The notes: generated by a model from the letters alone, not told the origin. Shown: positions 1 through 11,310, numbered from the stretch's first letter. The stretch is 64,000 nucleotides of DNA from Leptobrachium leishanense (GCA_009667805.1 CM019065.1:20487822-20551821), one strand, 5' to 3'. Made by a program: numbers and translations.

Positions 1-35
1 TGCCCATTACCACCCTTTTACTATGAAAAAGATAT

Positions 36-759
36 TATAACGACTGGGGGGGGACCTGACTAGACATGGAGCAGGAGGGTGTGAGCTTTTTTGCAGTGAC
101 TAGACAAGATACAGACGTGAAGCGTGAAAAAGAGTAAATAAAATAATTTACTTACAACAAGACTAAGTAACAAATAGGAACCAATATAAACAGACATGCG
201 ATATCTAGAACACAATACACATGAAACTAGAAACCAGGGAACTTTAGCAAAACAAAAGCATAAAGCATAGAAACAGACCTGAACTAAATACACAATGAAT
301 ACTAGACTAGATAAACATGAACAGAACTAGACATTGGGAAAAAACAAGACTATACCTGACAAATGATACAAGAGCAAAGAAAACAAAAGGCAGGATCAAG
401 AAGATCAGAATGAGGCTAAAACTAAAAGAGGAAAACAGAACAGACTTGGCTAGACTAGAACATGAATTAACTAGAGGCTTGAATCAGAAACAGTACCTAT
501 GAGAATGAGCTCCAAAATAAAACTGAGCTCCAGAACAAAATGAGGCAGCGTCCTACTTTGGGCGCTGCCTGCTTTTAAGCACATTAGTTCATTAACTATG
601 GAGTTCAGGTGTGTATCCATGGCATGAATCCAAAAAGGAATTGAATGTCCAGACTAAAATGCAGATGTCAAAGAAGCCAGAGGTGGCGCCAGATGCACGG
701 AATGTCCAGATTCTCACTGGCAATGTCCACCTCTGCCAGAGGGGGCGCAGGACGTCACA
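36..759 (-). repeat. 3' LTR of the intron-2 element
   Basis: 724 bp, matching 3783-5430 minus its nested insertion. In element sense it follows a purine-rich polypurine-tract candidate, GTGGAGGAGGGTATA, at about 760-774. The ORFs inside are not conserved coding sequence. Confidence 0.8.
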
Positions 760-1018
760 TATACCCTCCTCCACGAGTGGACCCCGGACGCTTAAAACAA
801 GATGAAAAACAGAAAATAGTTCCACGAGTCAGGGTCCCTTCGCGGCACGTGACTCGGCAAGGACTACGTCAGTGCCATCTCGACTCAGTGACGACAAACC
901 CACTAGTATAGAACTCTGTATAGCACTAGTATAGCACTGATTTTGTCTGTCCTGTCAGTGACCTTGACACCTGAGTTCTGTGGTGACTTGGACATGGTAG
1001 CATGACTCGACTGGGCAG

Positions 1019-1290
1019 CGCCCTCATCATGGCTCAGTGGGGCAGCACCCTCGGCAAGGCTCGGTGGGGCAGCGCCCTCGGCACGGCTCAGTAGGGCAGC
1101 ACCCTTGGCAGGGCGGGGCTGTGCCCCTGGCAAGGCTCGTGGGGCAGCGCCCTCTGCACGGCTCGGTGGGGCAGCGCCCTCGGCACGGTGGGGCTGTGCC
1201 CCTGGCATGGCTCGGTGGGGCAGCACCCCTGGCAAGGCTCAGTGGGGCAGTGCCCCTGGCAAGGCTCAGTGGGGCATGTATCTCGGTACA
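1019..1290. repeat. GC-rich 27-bp minisatellite in the gag remnant
   Basis: About ten copies of a 27-bp unit built on GGCTCGGTGGGGCAGC plus CCTCGGCA variants. The period is a multiple of 3, so several frames stay open on both strands, which explains the overlapping ORFs here. Confidence 0.85.
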
Positions 1291-1479
1291 GCATGGCTTG
1301 AGCGACCTGGGTACAGCACGGCTCTTGAGCGACCTGGGTACAGCACGGCTCTTGAGTGACCTTGGCACCATCCTTTTGCTGGGAAGTGACTGGCTTGGCT
1401 CTACGGCAACGGCCCAGTGGCAGTGTCTCTGGGGTGGCGCACTTGGGGTATTCGTGCTCCTGATGAACAGGGCACTCGG

Positions 1480-2490
1480 AAGATTCTTCACTCTGCAGGG
1501 CAGCATACTGGGAAGATTCTTCACACTGCAGGGCAGCACTCTTGATCTCACTCTGTAGGGCAGTACATTTGACTTCACCGTGTAGGGCAGCGGATTTGGC
1601 TTGAAGCTGGTAAACCGCACACTTGATCTCACCCTGTTGGGTAGTACACATGGAGTCTTTCTCCTGCTGGGCTGCATTTGTGGATTCTTTCTCCTGATGG
1701 GCAGTACACGTGGAGTTCTTCTCCTGCTGGGCAGCACTCGAGAATTTATTCTCCTGCTGGGCAGCACTCGTGGATTTATTCTCTATTCGTGATCTCATCC
1801 TGTAGGGCAGCGGACTTGGCATGAAGCTGCTGAGCAGCAAACCGGAAATGTTCTTGCTGCAGGGCAGCACTCTTGATCTCACCCTGTAGGGCAGTACACT
1901 TGACTTCACCCTGTAGGGTAGCGGACCCGGCTTGAAGCTGGTAAACAGCACACTCGATCTCACCCTGTTGGGTAGTACACGTGGAGTCTTTCTCCTGCTG
2001 GGCTGCATTTGTGGATTCTTTCTACTGCAGGGCAGTACACGTGGAGTCCTTCTCCTGGGCAGTACTCGTGAATTTATTCTCCTGCTGGACAGCACTCGTA
2101 TTCTCACCCCGTAGGGCAGCGGACTTGGTCTCACCCCTTAGGGCAGCGGACTTGATCTCACCCCGTAGGACAGTGGACTTGGCTAGAAGCTGGTACACCG
2201 CACACTCGATCTCACCCTGTTGGTTAGTACACGTGGAGTCTTTCTCCTGCTGGGCAGCACTCGTGTTCTCACCCCGTAGGGCAGCAGACTTGATCTCACC
2301 CCGTAGGGCAGTGTACTTGATCTCATCCTGTAGGGCAGCGGACTTGGCTGGAAGCTGGTACACAGCACACTCGATCTCACCCTGTTGGGTAGTACACGTG
2401 GAGTCTTTCTCCTGCTGGGCAGCACTCGTGGATTTTTTCTACTTCTGGTCAGCACTCGTGATTTCACCCTGTAGGGCAGCGGACTTGGCT
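1480..2490. repeat. 27-bp and higher-order tandem repeats in the gag remnant
   Basis: Units such as CTCACCCCGTAGGGCAGCGG recur, grouped in larger blocks of roughly 170-350 bp that include the TGGAGTCTTTCTCCTGCTGG variant. The repeat evolved from the gag tail coding sequence and is continuous with the zinc-knuckle region. Confidence 0.8.
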
Positions 2491-2848
2491 GGGCAAGACT
2501 TGATCACGGAGACCTGACACGGCTGGATTCTGGAGGCTTGAGAAGCCCAGAACGTGGGGACCTGGGAAGGCTGGAACCTGAAGGCTTGGGAAGGCCGGAA
2601 CATGGGGACCTTCCGTGGATGCACTGTGCATTCTTCAATTTTGTGCAGGGGAGAACTACAATAAAAGCACAGATTATTGCTTCTCGTCCAGGCTTTTTCC
2701 TCTGGGGTCAGTGGTCCTCTTGTCTCAGGAACATGAAGAGGAACAGTAGGGAAGACATCCCTAGACTTGTGCATCAGAAGTGCACCCAGGATCTCCAGTT
2801 GCTGCTTAATTTGTTCATTAACCCTTCGCAGGTTCTCCGGTAGACATA

Positions 2849-3740
2849 CAGGGTAATTCAAAGAGATTCGAAAAGTCACCGCACGTTCGGTGACTTTTCG
2901 TTCTCTTCAATTCGGTTCGTTTTGCCGATCCCATTTCGGTGACCCTGCGATGTATTCAACAAGCACCACAGGGTCCCCGAATTGCAGGGAAAGGCTGCCG
3001 CAAACCTGACGAAAACTAACCGCAAAACCAGGCGAATGCACGCTGATAACCCGCAAAAACATCTGGATTAACCAACCGAAAACCACGGAAAAACCCAAGC
3101 AGAAGCCGATCACACGCAGCACAGCCGCCGGAAAAAGCCGACACCACAGACGAGTGAAGTGAATAAATTAGGAAAACAGTTTGCATCAATGTGTGAAAAG
3201 TGAAATGCTGTTTGCAAAGAAACTACTGAGCGAAAATGTCTGAAATTTACATATGATCCAATGAACGATAATAAAAAGGGCTGTTACAGAAAAAAAGGCA
3301 AACTTTAAAAAAAATCTGACTTTATAAAAAAATCCTTAAAATATCCTAAAAAAATCTATAAATAAAGAGACTCTTTACTGCAGAATTTTATAATGAATGG
3401 TTTATTAGATATTGAATTAAAACGGGAATATTTTTAACATTGAAGCCTATGGGATTCGCCTGAATAAATCTGTCACATGAAACCACCGAGTGGCAGGGCA
3501 ATTCGGGAACCTTTCACTGCTGGTTTGTGTTCTCTGAATAGCCAAAGCAGTGATTTTTCATGGGGATTTCACTGCCCTCAAACAGGCACCAAACAGGCAC
3601 TGAATGTGCCGGCAATTTGCCAGGATTTGGCGAATTGCCTGCTCTCTGGATAGCCGAATGGCCAAAAAAGGTAACTGAATGTTGATTTTCAGCGTTCGGT
3701 TACCTTTCTCAAGCAATTCGGATCTCTTTGAATTACCGTG
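2849..3740. mobile_element. MITE-like DNA element, family 'CAGGGTTATTCAAAGAGA' (copy 1)
   Basis: About 890 bp with terminal inverted repeats: CAGGGTAATTCAAAGAGA on the left and its complement, TCTCTTTGAATTACCGTG, on the right. Related elements lie at 11663-12563, 49042-49947 and, more decayed, 8488-9602 and 45889-46970. No transposase; target duplication unclear, so the superfamily is not assigned. Confidence 0.7.
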
Positions 3741-4046
3741 TTAGTATCACTTCTAGCTATCATTTTACAGGCTGCCTCATTATATAACGACTGGGGGACC
3801 TGACTAGACATGGAGCAGGAGGGTGTGAGCTATTTTGCAGTGACTAGACAAGATACAGACGTGAAGCGTGAAAAAGAGTAAATAAAAGAATTTATTTACA
3901 ATAAGACTAAGTAACAAAGAGGAACCAACATAAACAGACAGGAGATATCTAGAACACAATACACATGAAACTAGAGACCAGGGAACTTTAGCAAAACAAA
4001 ACCATAAAGCATAGAAACAGACCTGAACTAAATACACAATGAATAC

Positions 4047-4969
4047 TAGACTTGTGCACCGATTTTTTTTTCGATTCGATTCGGTTCGGTTCTTTCGTAT
4101 TTTATAAATTTTAGTTTCGTCTCGTTTCGGCCGGTTTCCGTTTCGGTTCGTTTCATTTTCGTTTCGTTTTCCGTATCGACTTTTTTTCGTAATTTCGGAA
4201 ATTTTCGTGTTTTTCGGAACGTATGTTCTCCTCGTTTCAAAGTGTCTATTCGTTTTGATGTAAACTAATGGTTTTTCGGATCAGATATTTCTGTCGATAC
4301 GATAATTATGTCGATACGATAATTTTGCCATTGAGATTTCTCATGTTTTACAAGAAGGATACATTGAGATTTCTCTGGTATCCCGGGAAGGATACATTGA
4401 GATTTCTCTGGTTTCCCGGGAAGGATACATTGAGATTTCTCATGTTTTCCAGGAAGGATACATTGAGATTTCTCTGGTTTTACAAGAAGGATACATTGAG
4501 ATTTCTCTGGTTTCACACGAAGGATACATTGAGATTTCTCTGGTTTTCCAGGAAGGATACATTGAGATTTCTCTGGTTTTACAAGAAGGATACATTGAGA
4601 TTTCTCTGGTTTTACAAGAAGGATACATTGAGATTTCTCATGTTTTACAAGAAGGATACATTGAGATGGGAATGATACAAAATTACAGAATCAGCGATAT
4701 AGCCAAAAAATACGTTGTCCGAAATTACTGAAATGGAACCGAAATCAGGAATGGAGCCGAAATTACGAATGGAACGAAAATGATTTTCATTTTACACATT
4801 TCTAGTCCATTCGAAAATTCCGAACAAATTTTCGTTTCGTTTCGTAAATTTTTTCGGATCTGCCGTTTTCGGATCTGAAAATTTTTGGGAAATCGTCCGA
4901 ATCCGAATGCACGAATCGGGAAATTTCGTGAAAATTCTGAAATTCCGAAATCCGAAACGCACATCCCTA
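4047..4969. mobile_element. hAT-type non-autonomous transposon in the 5' LTR
   Basis: 923 bp, flanked by an 8-bp duplication ATGAATAC (4039-4046, 4970-4977), with ends related to TAGGGATGTGC and a TTCG-rich sequence near both termini. The empty site is visible in the other LTR at about 294-315. Contains a 33-bp tandem array. Confidence 0.75.
4330..4668. repeat. 33-bp tandem array inside the hAT element
   Basis: About ten copies of a 33-bp unit containing GGATACATTGAGATTTCTC. The period is 11 codons, so open frames appear on both strands; these are not genes. Confidence 0.9.
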
Positions 4970-5983
4970 ATGAATACTAGACTAGATAAACATGAACAGA
5001 ACAAGACATGGGAAAACACAAGACTATACCTGACAGATGATACAAGAGCAAAGAAAACATAAAGCAGGATCAAGATCAGAATGAGGCTAAAACTCAAAGA
5101 GGAAAACAGAACAGACTTGGCTAGACTAGATCATGAATTAACTAGAGGCTTGAATCAGAAACAGTACCTATCAGAATGAACTCCAAAACAAAACTGAGCT
5201 CCAGAACAAAATGAGGCAGCGTCCTACTTTGGGCGCTGCCTGCTTTTAAGCACACAAGTTCATTAACTATGGAGTCCAGGTGTGTATCCATGGCATGAAT
5301 CCAAAAAGGAACTGAATGTCCAGACTAAGATGCAGATGTCAAAGAAGCTAGAGGTGGCACTAGATGCACGGAATGTCCAGATTCTCACTGGCAATGTCCA
5401 CCTCTGCCAGAGGGGGCACAGGACGTCACAGATATGTGCACACATTTTAAAACAAATTAAGAGTTGTCTAAATTTTGGGCAAATTGTCTCAAACTCGAAT
5501 CAACAAAAAGACATGTCAACGAATGGCATGAAACATCTATCTTCAGTAGACATTTTTGTTGGTGTGTGCGTCCATTATTACAATTCACATTGTATTAAAT
5601 TAAAATCAAAGCTATTGACCCCCATTCCTCCTCCACCCATGGCTATTGGGTTTGGGGTTAAACCAGAGAAGGTAGACGTTATATTTAACAACATAAACAT
5701 TTAAATTAAATATGGACATTGTGCGGCTTCCCCTCCATATCCATTTTCTCCTCTCTCTTTCCTTTTTCTCCTCTTTTGTTGATGTTTCCCTTAAGGGATG
5801 TTTTCTGTGCTTATGGGTATTAACCTTGAAAACTTTAAGAGGATGAATGTAGCTTTGTGTTATTCGAAGTAGGTTATATTTATGGATATATTGGACCTGT
5901 TGTATGTATGTGCTGCTTCATACTCTTTAAATAAATTATTATAAATATAACGCACATTGTATATATGTCGGAATAAACCTTAC

Positions 5984-6275
5984 CTGGGGAAATTTGTAGA
6001 TTCCTAGAACATAAGCCAAAATAACCGAATGTGTGGAGATTGTGGATCCTATTATGGAGCTGAGAGGAACACCTGAAGAACATCTGTAATTGGGGATGTG
6101 TCTGTCAAGCCCAGTCAAAATTTGTAAAGCTCCCTCCAGGTCATACTGAAGAAGTGCACACGTATCATATGCTCGAAAACCCAGGGTGATATTAGGAAGG
6201 ATTTCAGCATTTTTATTTATCTCGTCCACAGCAAATCGCACAGCTTGGAACAGCTGGAAACTCTCAAAGTGGAAC
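5984..6275 (-). CDS. V2R gene 1 exon 2
   Basis: 292 bp, acceptor ACAAG|G, donor CCCCAG|GTAAGG. Contains [19 protein letters not shown] and ends GIYKFPQ. Differs from gene 2 at a handful of residues (for example NKNAEIL against NKNTEIL). Confidence 0.9.
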
Positions 6276-9200
6276 CTTGTAGAAGACACAGTAAAACATC
6301 ATATGGCTCGTACATAGACTGACCCCAACACTTTTATTTCAATTACTTCAGAAATTCTAACATTTAAATGTAAATTCCCCTTTTCACGTGATTTTATTAA
6401 TTTAAAAGTAAACTCACGCCTTTGTAATAATTTTTTAGAAGTCAGTTTAGCTCCGTTTTTAATAATAGTCAATACACTGCTTATAGCTATTCCTCAACCT
6501 TCCCCGCTTTTATTGGAAAGTAGGAAACTGGCTACTGACACCTGTTGACCTTTCTTGATCTGCAACTCACAGTTGAGAAACTGGCTGTGTTGATGTGCTC
6601 ATCTTAAAAACAAGTTCAAAATGGCCGCCTCAACAATGCCTGATCTCTAAGAGCAATTACAACAAAACAAATCATAGCTTGGTTTGGGGAAATAACATTG
6701 ATCTGATGTGAATGGAAACTCGTTTCCACATCAGAAACAATTACCCAGATTTTTCATATCTGAGTTTGCAATCTGATCGTCTTGCTTCTGCTCTGTCACC
6801 CCCATGTCCCCACTGCTAGCAGGTATGGGGTGTTTGACCTCCTCCACTTTAAATCTTTACTGGCAATACATGAGGGGCAGATATTTTACGAAAAGAAAAA
6901 TACGAGCCACCATGTCTATAAGATACAGCTATATTTCTATATCTGATGTTTAGTATTTAAACCGATAGTGACCAGGCGATACCATTGTCAGTCTGAAAGA
7001 ACCCACTGCTGTTTTTACATTTCTGCGCTGTTTGTTTTCAGCTCTAATTTTCCTCTGAATCATTTATGGAACCCACTCATATTTTATACAGTTTTTCTCT
7101 CCAATAAATGTACTTTCTAAAAGATATTTTCATCATATCGTATAATTTACAATAAAAAAAATAGGAATTATGATGAGAAAAAAAACAACAGATTTTTTTG
7201 AACTTTAATCCCCAAAATCTACAACCACCAAAAAAGACACTGGCTAAGGCTGGGGTCAGGCGAACGGAGTGTGAACGTGCGTTTAGCCGCACCTTTATGA
7301 GGGCCGTGGTAGCAGCAAAGGATGTCCAATGCAGGCCCACACACGAAGTACAGCCGCACGAAAGTTCGGCCACGCAATGCAAGCAGCAAACGAATGCATT
7401 TTCGCAAGAACGACGAACCGCTAGTACTGACGTACAGAGTGCCCTGCGTCCGCATAGCGGCGTGTGTGCGTGATTAGGAGACGTCAGACGCTGCTCATGT
7501 CCGGCCTACATCACGTCCAGACACCCAAAGTTTCCTGGTTTGGATCCGTATGAAATCACGGCTGAAATTGCGCATCTTATGACCGATATCGCGTATTCCG
7601 TGAAAATGTACGTCCACGCGTTCGGACGCACTTTTTTACGGACGATGCAAAAAATGCATTCGTCTGACCCTAGCTTAAATAGTTTAGAAATTTTGTCCTG
7701 AAATTAGAAATACCCAATTTTTACATATTTTTTGCTTTTAACCCCTTCACTGCTAAGCCATTTCACCTCTGTGTGCTGAGCTCATTTTGACCGTTTTATG
7801 CTCATCATATTTAAACGTGATTTAAAGTCCTATTTTATTATAACTCCCAGACACAAAAAATATATATTCTTTTTATTTTTACACCAAACCTTGTCATATT
7901 TGGTAGCATTGGAAAGAACATGATCAGACCTTTCCATTGATTCCAAACATGAGCCTCTAGCTGCCACGGATTGGGCAAAACTGGTGTCCAAAACGTGCCT
8001 CTTGTTTATTTTCTATGTTCAGTCGTTGGGGAGGGAGAGGGTTTTAGAGGCCCCTTCCCTTCTCAGTTTCCCCCCTGCAGGTGCCAGGGCTTGCCTGAAA
8101 ATGATGTCATAGCGATGGTTGGGGCCCATAAAACCATCGGGCCGGCTTCTAGGAAGACAGACCAATGTGGGACCCCGGCCAGAGAGTTGAGTATTGGGAG
8201 GAAGGGGCGTTTAAAGGACCATGACATACATAGTATGTCCTTGGTCCTTAAGGGGAATTTTCCCCAGGACGTATTATGTTTATCAGTAGATCCTTAAGGG
8301 GTTAAAGTAGCTTCCACATTCAAGATTATTATTCAAAAATGCAAGAAACAAATTCAAGAACGCAAAAGAACTAAATAATGAAATATACTGTGATGTGAAA
8401 CCAGTAAAACTCTAGTTAAATAATCGGGAAGACTTAGTATAAATTTAAAGTGGCAGTGCAAAGTAAGATACCTAGAAATAGATAATATATAAGGGGCTTT
8501 TCAAAGAACTGAATTTGTCACCAAATTGCACCGAACAGTGAACGTCACCATAGCGGGCAATTTTGTGGCAATTTGGCTATTCATAAAGCTGGCAAAGCGC
8601 CAGCAAAATACAGTGCAAATCACCTCAAATCGCTGCAATACGACGATCTTCGGCAGCAGTGAAATTACCGTAGAGACGCAATGGTTAATATATTCAGAGA
8701 ACGCCGAACAGAACCGACAAGTTGGTGAAATGCACATATTTTAGGTGCTTTTGCTCGACTGGTTTAAACAGGCGAATACCACACAGGTTTGTTGAGAGAG
8801 CACCGAAATGTCACTGACATTTTGGTCTTCTCCTGTTCCTCGCACTGCGGGGAGTCAATTTTGCTGACCCTGTGGTAAATTCAGCACTCTCTGCAGGGTC
8901 CACGAAGTGTAGCGAACGAGCCGGCAATCGATCAGAAAAAACGCCCAAGAAACTACTGAATCTATACAAAAAAGCCGATGACCAGCAGAACACAGCACCA
9001 ACCAGCCGCCAGAAAAAGCCAACAATCCGCTGAACAGGTAAAAAAAACACAAAAAACACCCGCAACTTTTAAAAGGTGTTTGCAAAAAAACTACTACACG
9101 AAAATGCCTGGAAATAATATACAAGGTCCTATGAATATAAAAACAGTCTGTTACAGACAAAAAAGGTCATTTTTAAAAAAATCGGGGGGGGATGTTGCTG

Positions 9201-9877
9201 AAAAAATCTCGATAAATGAATAAAAAATCCTGAAAAGATAAATAAAGAGACTTTTTGCTGCAAGTGAAAAGAGTAAATGGTTGAATAAATATTTAAAACG
9301 GAATATTTTTTTACATTGAAACCTATGGGATTCGCCTGATTAAAACTGCCGAATGAAATCACCGAACATCATGCCATTTCACTGACATCTCTCTGCTGTA
9401 CGGTGTCTGTGAATAGATTAACCATTGCTTCTCTATGGGGATTTCACTGCCGCCAAAGATCACCATATTTCGCTGGCAGTTCGCCAATATTTGGCGAATG
9501 GCCAGCTTTTTGAAAAGCCACGAAATTGCCCCATACAGGGAAATTCACTGTTCAGTGCAATTTCGGGGCCAGGTCGGCTCTCTCTGAATGACCTCAAATT
9601 CAACCTTTTCACATCACAAAGTAAAATGCCATTTATAGCATCATTATAAATCCCCTTACGTTGTACATTTGATCCTTGGTGGCTTCTCATTGAAGAGGGC
9701 CTTTTGATAGACATATGCAAAATGCATTGGTAGCAGCACTCCTATCATTATATCTCCAGGTTGGGTCATTCCATTGGGCTCCGCGATGGGCAGCCTGCAT
9801 CGCTGGTCCTCAGAGGAAAATACCGGAATGAGGAGGAACACAATCAGGTGCCAGACTGTTTTATACATGGAAGACAT
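5984..9877 (-). CDS. V2R gene 1, partial: exons 1 and 2 (rest left of window)
   Basis: Tandem paralogue of gene 2. Exon 1 is 9660-9877 (218 bp), exon 2 is 5984-6275 (292 bp), with splice sites identical to gene 2. Both exons are open and start [20 protein letters not shown]. Together they encode the signal peptide and the first part of the Venus-flytrap domain. The equivalent of gene 2's exon 3 would lie left of position 1, since bases 1-35 match gene 2 intron 2 at 43246-43280. Intron 2 carries a 5.4-kb LTR element in the same orientation. Whether the gene is intact cannot be judged here. Confidence 0.88.
6961..8301. mobile_element. TTAA-flanked DNA transposon (piggyBac-type, non-autonomous), in gene 1 intron 1
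   Basis: Bounded by TTAA at 6957-6960 and 8302-8305. Left end ACCGATAGTGACC, right end ATCCTTAAGGGG, read as decayed copies of a CCCCTTAGTGACC-like terminus. Same locus as 44795-45685; another family member is at 47304-48328. A Harbinger MITE is nested at 7248-7675. No transposase ORF. The family call rests on TTAA and ends only. Confidence 0.55.
7248..7675. mobile_element. PIF/Harbinger-type MITE (428 bp)
   Basis: Terminal inverted repeats GGCTGGGGTCAGGCGAACG and AGCTAGGGTCAGACGAATG (right end complemented), flanked by TAA on both sides (7245-7247, 7676-7678). Copy B has the empty site with a single TAA at about 45079. CpG-rich compared with its surroundings, consistent with a young insertion. 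The ORFs across it are not genes. Confidence 0.8.
8488..9602. mobile_element. Decayed 'TTCAAAGAGA' MITE family member (copy A)
   Basis: Left end GGGGCTTTTCAAAGAACTG, right end CTCTCTGAATGACCTC, with the internal TTTCACTGCCGCCAAAG type sequence shared with 3540-3600. The same insertion is in copy B at 45889-46970, so it predates the duplication. Lies in gene 1 intron 1 just before exon 1. Confidence 0.55.
9660..9877 (-). CDS. V2R gene 1 exon 1
   Basis: 218 bp, ATG at 9875-9877, donor AAC|GTAAGG at 9659. Signal peptide followed by [20 protein letters not shown] pyrimidine tract plus AG (9885-9886) lies just upstream of the ATG, as in gene 2. Confidence 0.9.
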
Positions 9878-9920
9878 GTTCGGTCTAAAAAGGGAGAGAT
9901 GGGTGAAAAAGTAAGGAATT

Positions 9921-10100
9921 AAGTAACCTCTTAGTGACCGGACAGTTTTACGAAAGTCTGTCCGAAAGTACCTGCTGCTGTTTTTATGTTTCTGCGCTGT
10001 TTTGTTTAGGTCTAATTTTCCTCTTATTCGTTTATGGAACCCACATATATTATATACCGTTTTTCTCACCATTATATTATCTTTCTAAAGATAACATTAT
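9921..10100. mobile_element. Truncated left end of a TTAA-flanked transposon
   Basis: Starts at TAACCTCTTAGTGACCGG and matches the left part of the complete element 47304-48328 at the orthologous place in copy B. Its right part was replaced by the 10,100-11,138 block. The block begins with an AT-rich stretch (10,128-10,190) of repeated ATCGATTAAT motifs. Confidence 0.55.
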
Positions 10101-10386
10101 TTCTATGAATGGTAACGAGTAAAATTTTTGTGTTCAATTAATCGATTTTTTTTAAATCGAATAATCGATTAATTTTGATTAATTATAATGCACATACAGA
10201 TCCAACTACTTTTAGCTGATCTGCATGCATTGCAACTCTGCATTAGTCAGTGGTAAATGTGGTATATACTGTACTATATACAATCACCCAACACTAGTTA
10301 GTTTCAACAATCCATGACTTTACTTCACAGTTCACACAAATATATCTTAAATGCAAACTGTAGCACCGACGTAAGTTATTATATTG

Positions 10387-10935
10387 TCCAGCTCACACAT
10401 GGATATATTTGCCCCCAGCTTATGCATGGATATATTTGTCCCCAGCTCACACATGGATATATTTGCCCCCAGCTCATCCATGGATATATTTGCCCCAGCT
10501 CACACATGGATATATTTGCCCCAGCTCACACATGGATATATTGCCCCAGCTCATCCATGGATATATTGTCCCCAGCTCATGCATGGATATATTGCTCCAG
10601 CTCATGCATTAATATATGGCCCCAGCTCACACATGGATATATGGCCCCAGCTCACACATGGATATATGGCCCCCAGCTCAAACATGGATATATGGCCTCC
10701 AGGTCACACATGGATTTATGGCCCCCAGCTCACACATGGATATATGGCCCCAGCTCACGCATGGATATATTGCCCCAGCTCACACATGGATATATATGGC
10801 CCCCAGCTCACACATGGATATATGGCCCAGCTCACACATGGATATATTGCCCCAGTTCACACATGGATATATGGCCCCCAGCTCACACATGGATATATGG
10901 TCCCAGCTCACACATGGATATATTGCCCCAGCTCT
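10387..10935. repeat. 25-bp minisatellite
   Basis: About 22 imperfect copies of a 24-27-bp unit, CAGCTCACACATGGATATAT plus a G/C-rich joint. Present only in copy A. All three plus-strand frames stay mostly open because the units vary in length; the ORFs are artefacts. Confidence 0.92.
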
Positions 10936-10947
10936 CACCTCCTGCCG

Positions 10948-11103
10948 CTGCGCCTTTGGCTCCGTATGAGTGTCTGAAGGCATGGAGCTTGGCCGCTTGC
11001 CTGGGGGAACCAAGTGACCAGCTGCGATCTGGGATGGTCACGTGGTTCCACCAGGCGAGCGACGAAGCTCCATGTCTTCAGACGCTCATTGGGAGCCAAA
11101 CAC
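10948..11103. repeat. Imperfect hairpin, about 65-bp arms
   Basis: The left arm from about 10948 (TTTGGCTCCGTATGAGTGTC) is complementary to the right arm ending near 11100 (CATTGGGAGCCAAA). The spacer holds AGCTGCGATCTGGGA. Sits directly after the 25-bp array and marks the right end of the copy-A-specific block; it may be the terminus of an unrecognised foldback element. Confidence 0.6.
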
Positions 11104-11310
11104 GTGGCGCAAAGCACGTGGAGCTGTCTATGATTTGAAATCTCACATTTTTCTGCAGCTAAAAAATGACATGTTGAGTTTCAGAAATTCTAGAGCAGTG
11201 TTTGTTTGCTTTGATACGTTTGGAATGTGGCAGATCCTGAGGTTAGTTGTACCATTGCTATAGCAGGAGCTCCCTCATGACATTGTCGTTTTGTCTGCAC
11301 AATGTGTTTA

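Larger units (their letters stand above)
990..2848 (-). pseudogene. gag remnant with zinc knuckle and expanded 9-aa repeats
   Basis: The 2848-2439 end encodes a typical Ty3/gypsy gag tail with a CX2CX4HX4C knuckle (CFYCSSPLHKIEEC) after LTPEEKAWTRSNN. Downstream (2439-1000) the frame is broken by stops and shifts and consists of tandem repeats with a 27-bp basic period: peptides of the KSAALRGEI type at about 2490-1480 and of the PCQGHCPTE type at about 1290-1019. The gag N-terminus is missing; the nested transposon 2849-3740 abuts the knuckle region. No function is expected beyond serving as an internal domain. Confidence 0.65.
36..5430 (-). mobile_element. Non-autonomous LTR retrotransposon in V2R gene 1 intron 2
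   Basis: Flanked by 5-bp target duplications GATAT (31-35 and 5,431-5,435) and matching the empty site in copy B. Read on the minus strand: 5' LTR 5430-3783, short leader, gag remnant, purine-rich tract just before the 3' LTR, 3' LTR 759-36. LTRs start TGTGACGTCC and end CGTTATA, about 720 bp each once the nested hAT is removed. No protease, RT or integrase remains. Two DNA transposons are nested in it (2849-3740 and 4047-4969). The gag zinc knuckle points to the Ty3/gypsy group. Confidence 0.8.
3783..5430 (-). repeat. 5' LTR of the intron-2 element, split by a hAT insertion
   Basis: About 717 bp of LTR interrupted by 4047-4969. The bases that follow it in element sense (TAATGAGGCAGCC) do not look like a common tRNA primer site. 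Confidence 0.75.

Noticed and set aside
1027..2134. ORFs of 246 and 348 aa on the minus strand as intact proteins
   Set aside because: They are out-of-frame readings of the 27-bp repeats in a decayed gag; only the part near the zinc knuckle is recognisable.
4268..4675. 135-aa plus-strand ORF with DTLRFLWF repeats
   Set aside because: Product of the 33-bp array inside a hAT element.
7198..7473. ORFs across the Harbinger MITE
   Set aside because: They span the insertion boundary and are absent from copy B.
10314..11138. 274-aa and 197-aa plus-strand ORFs
   Set aside because: They are readings of the 25-bp minisatellite in several frames, with no domain and no counterpart in copy B.
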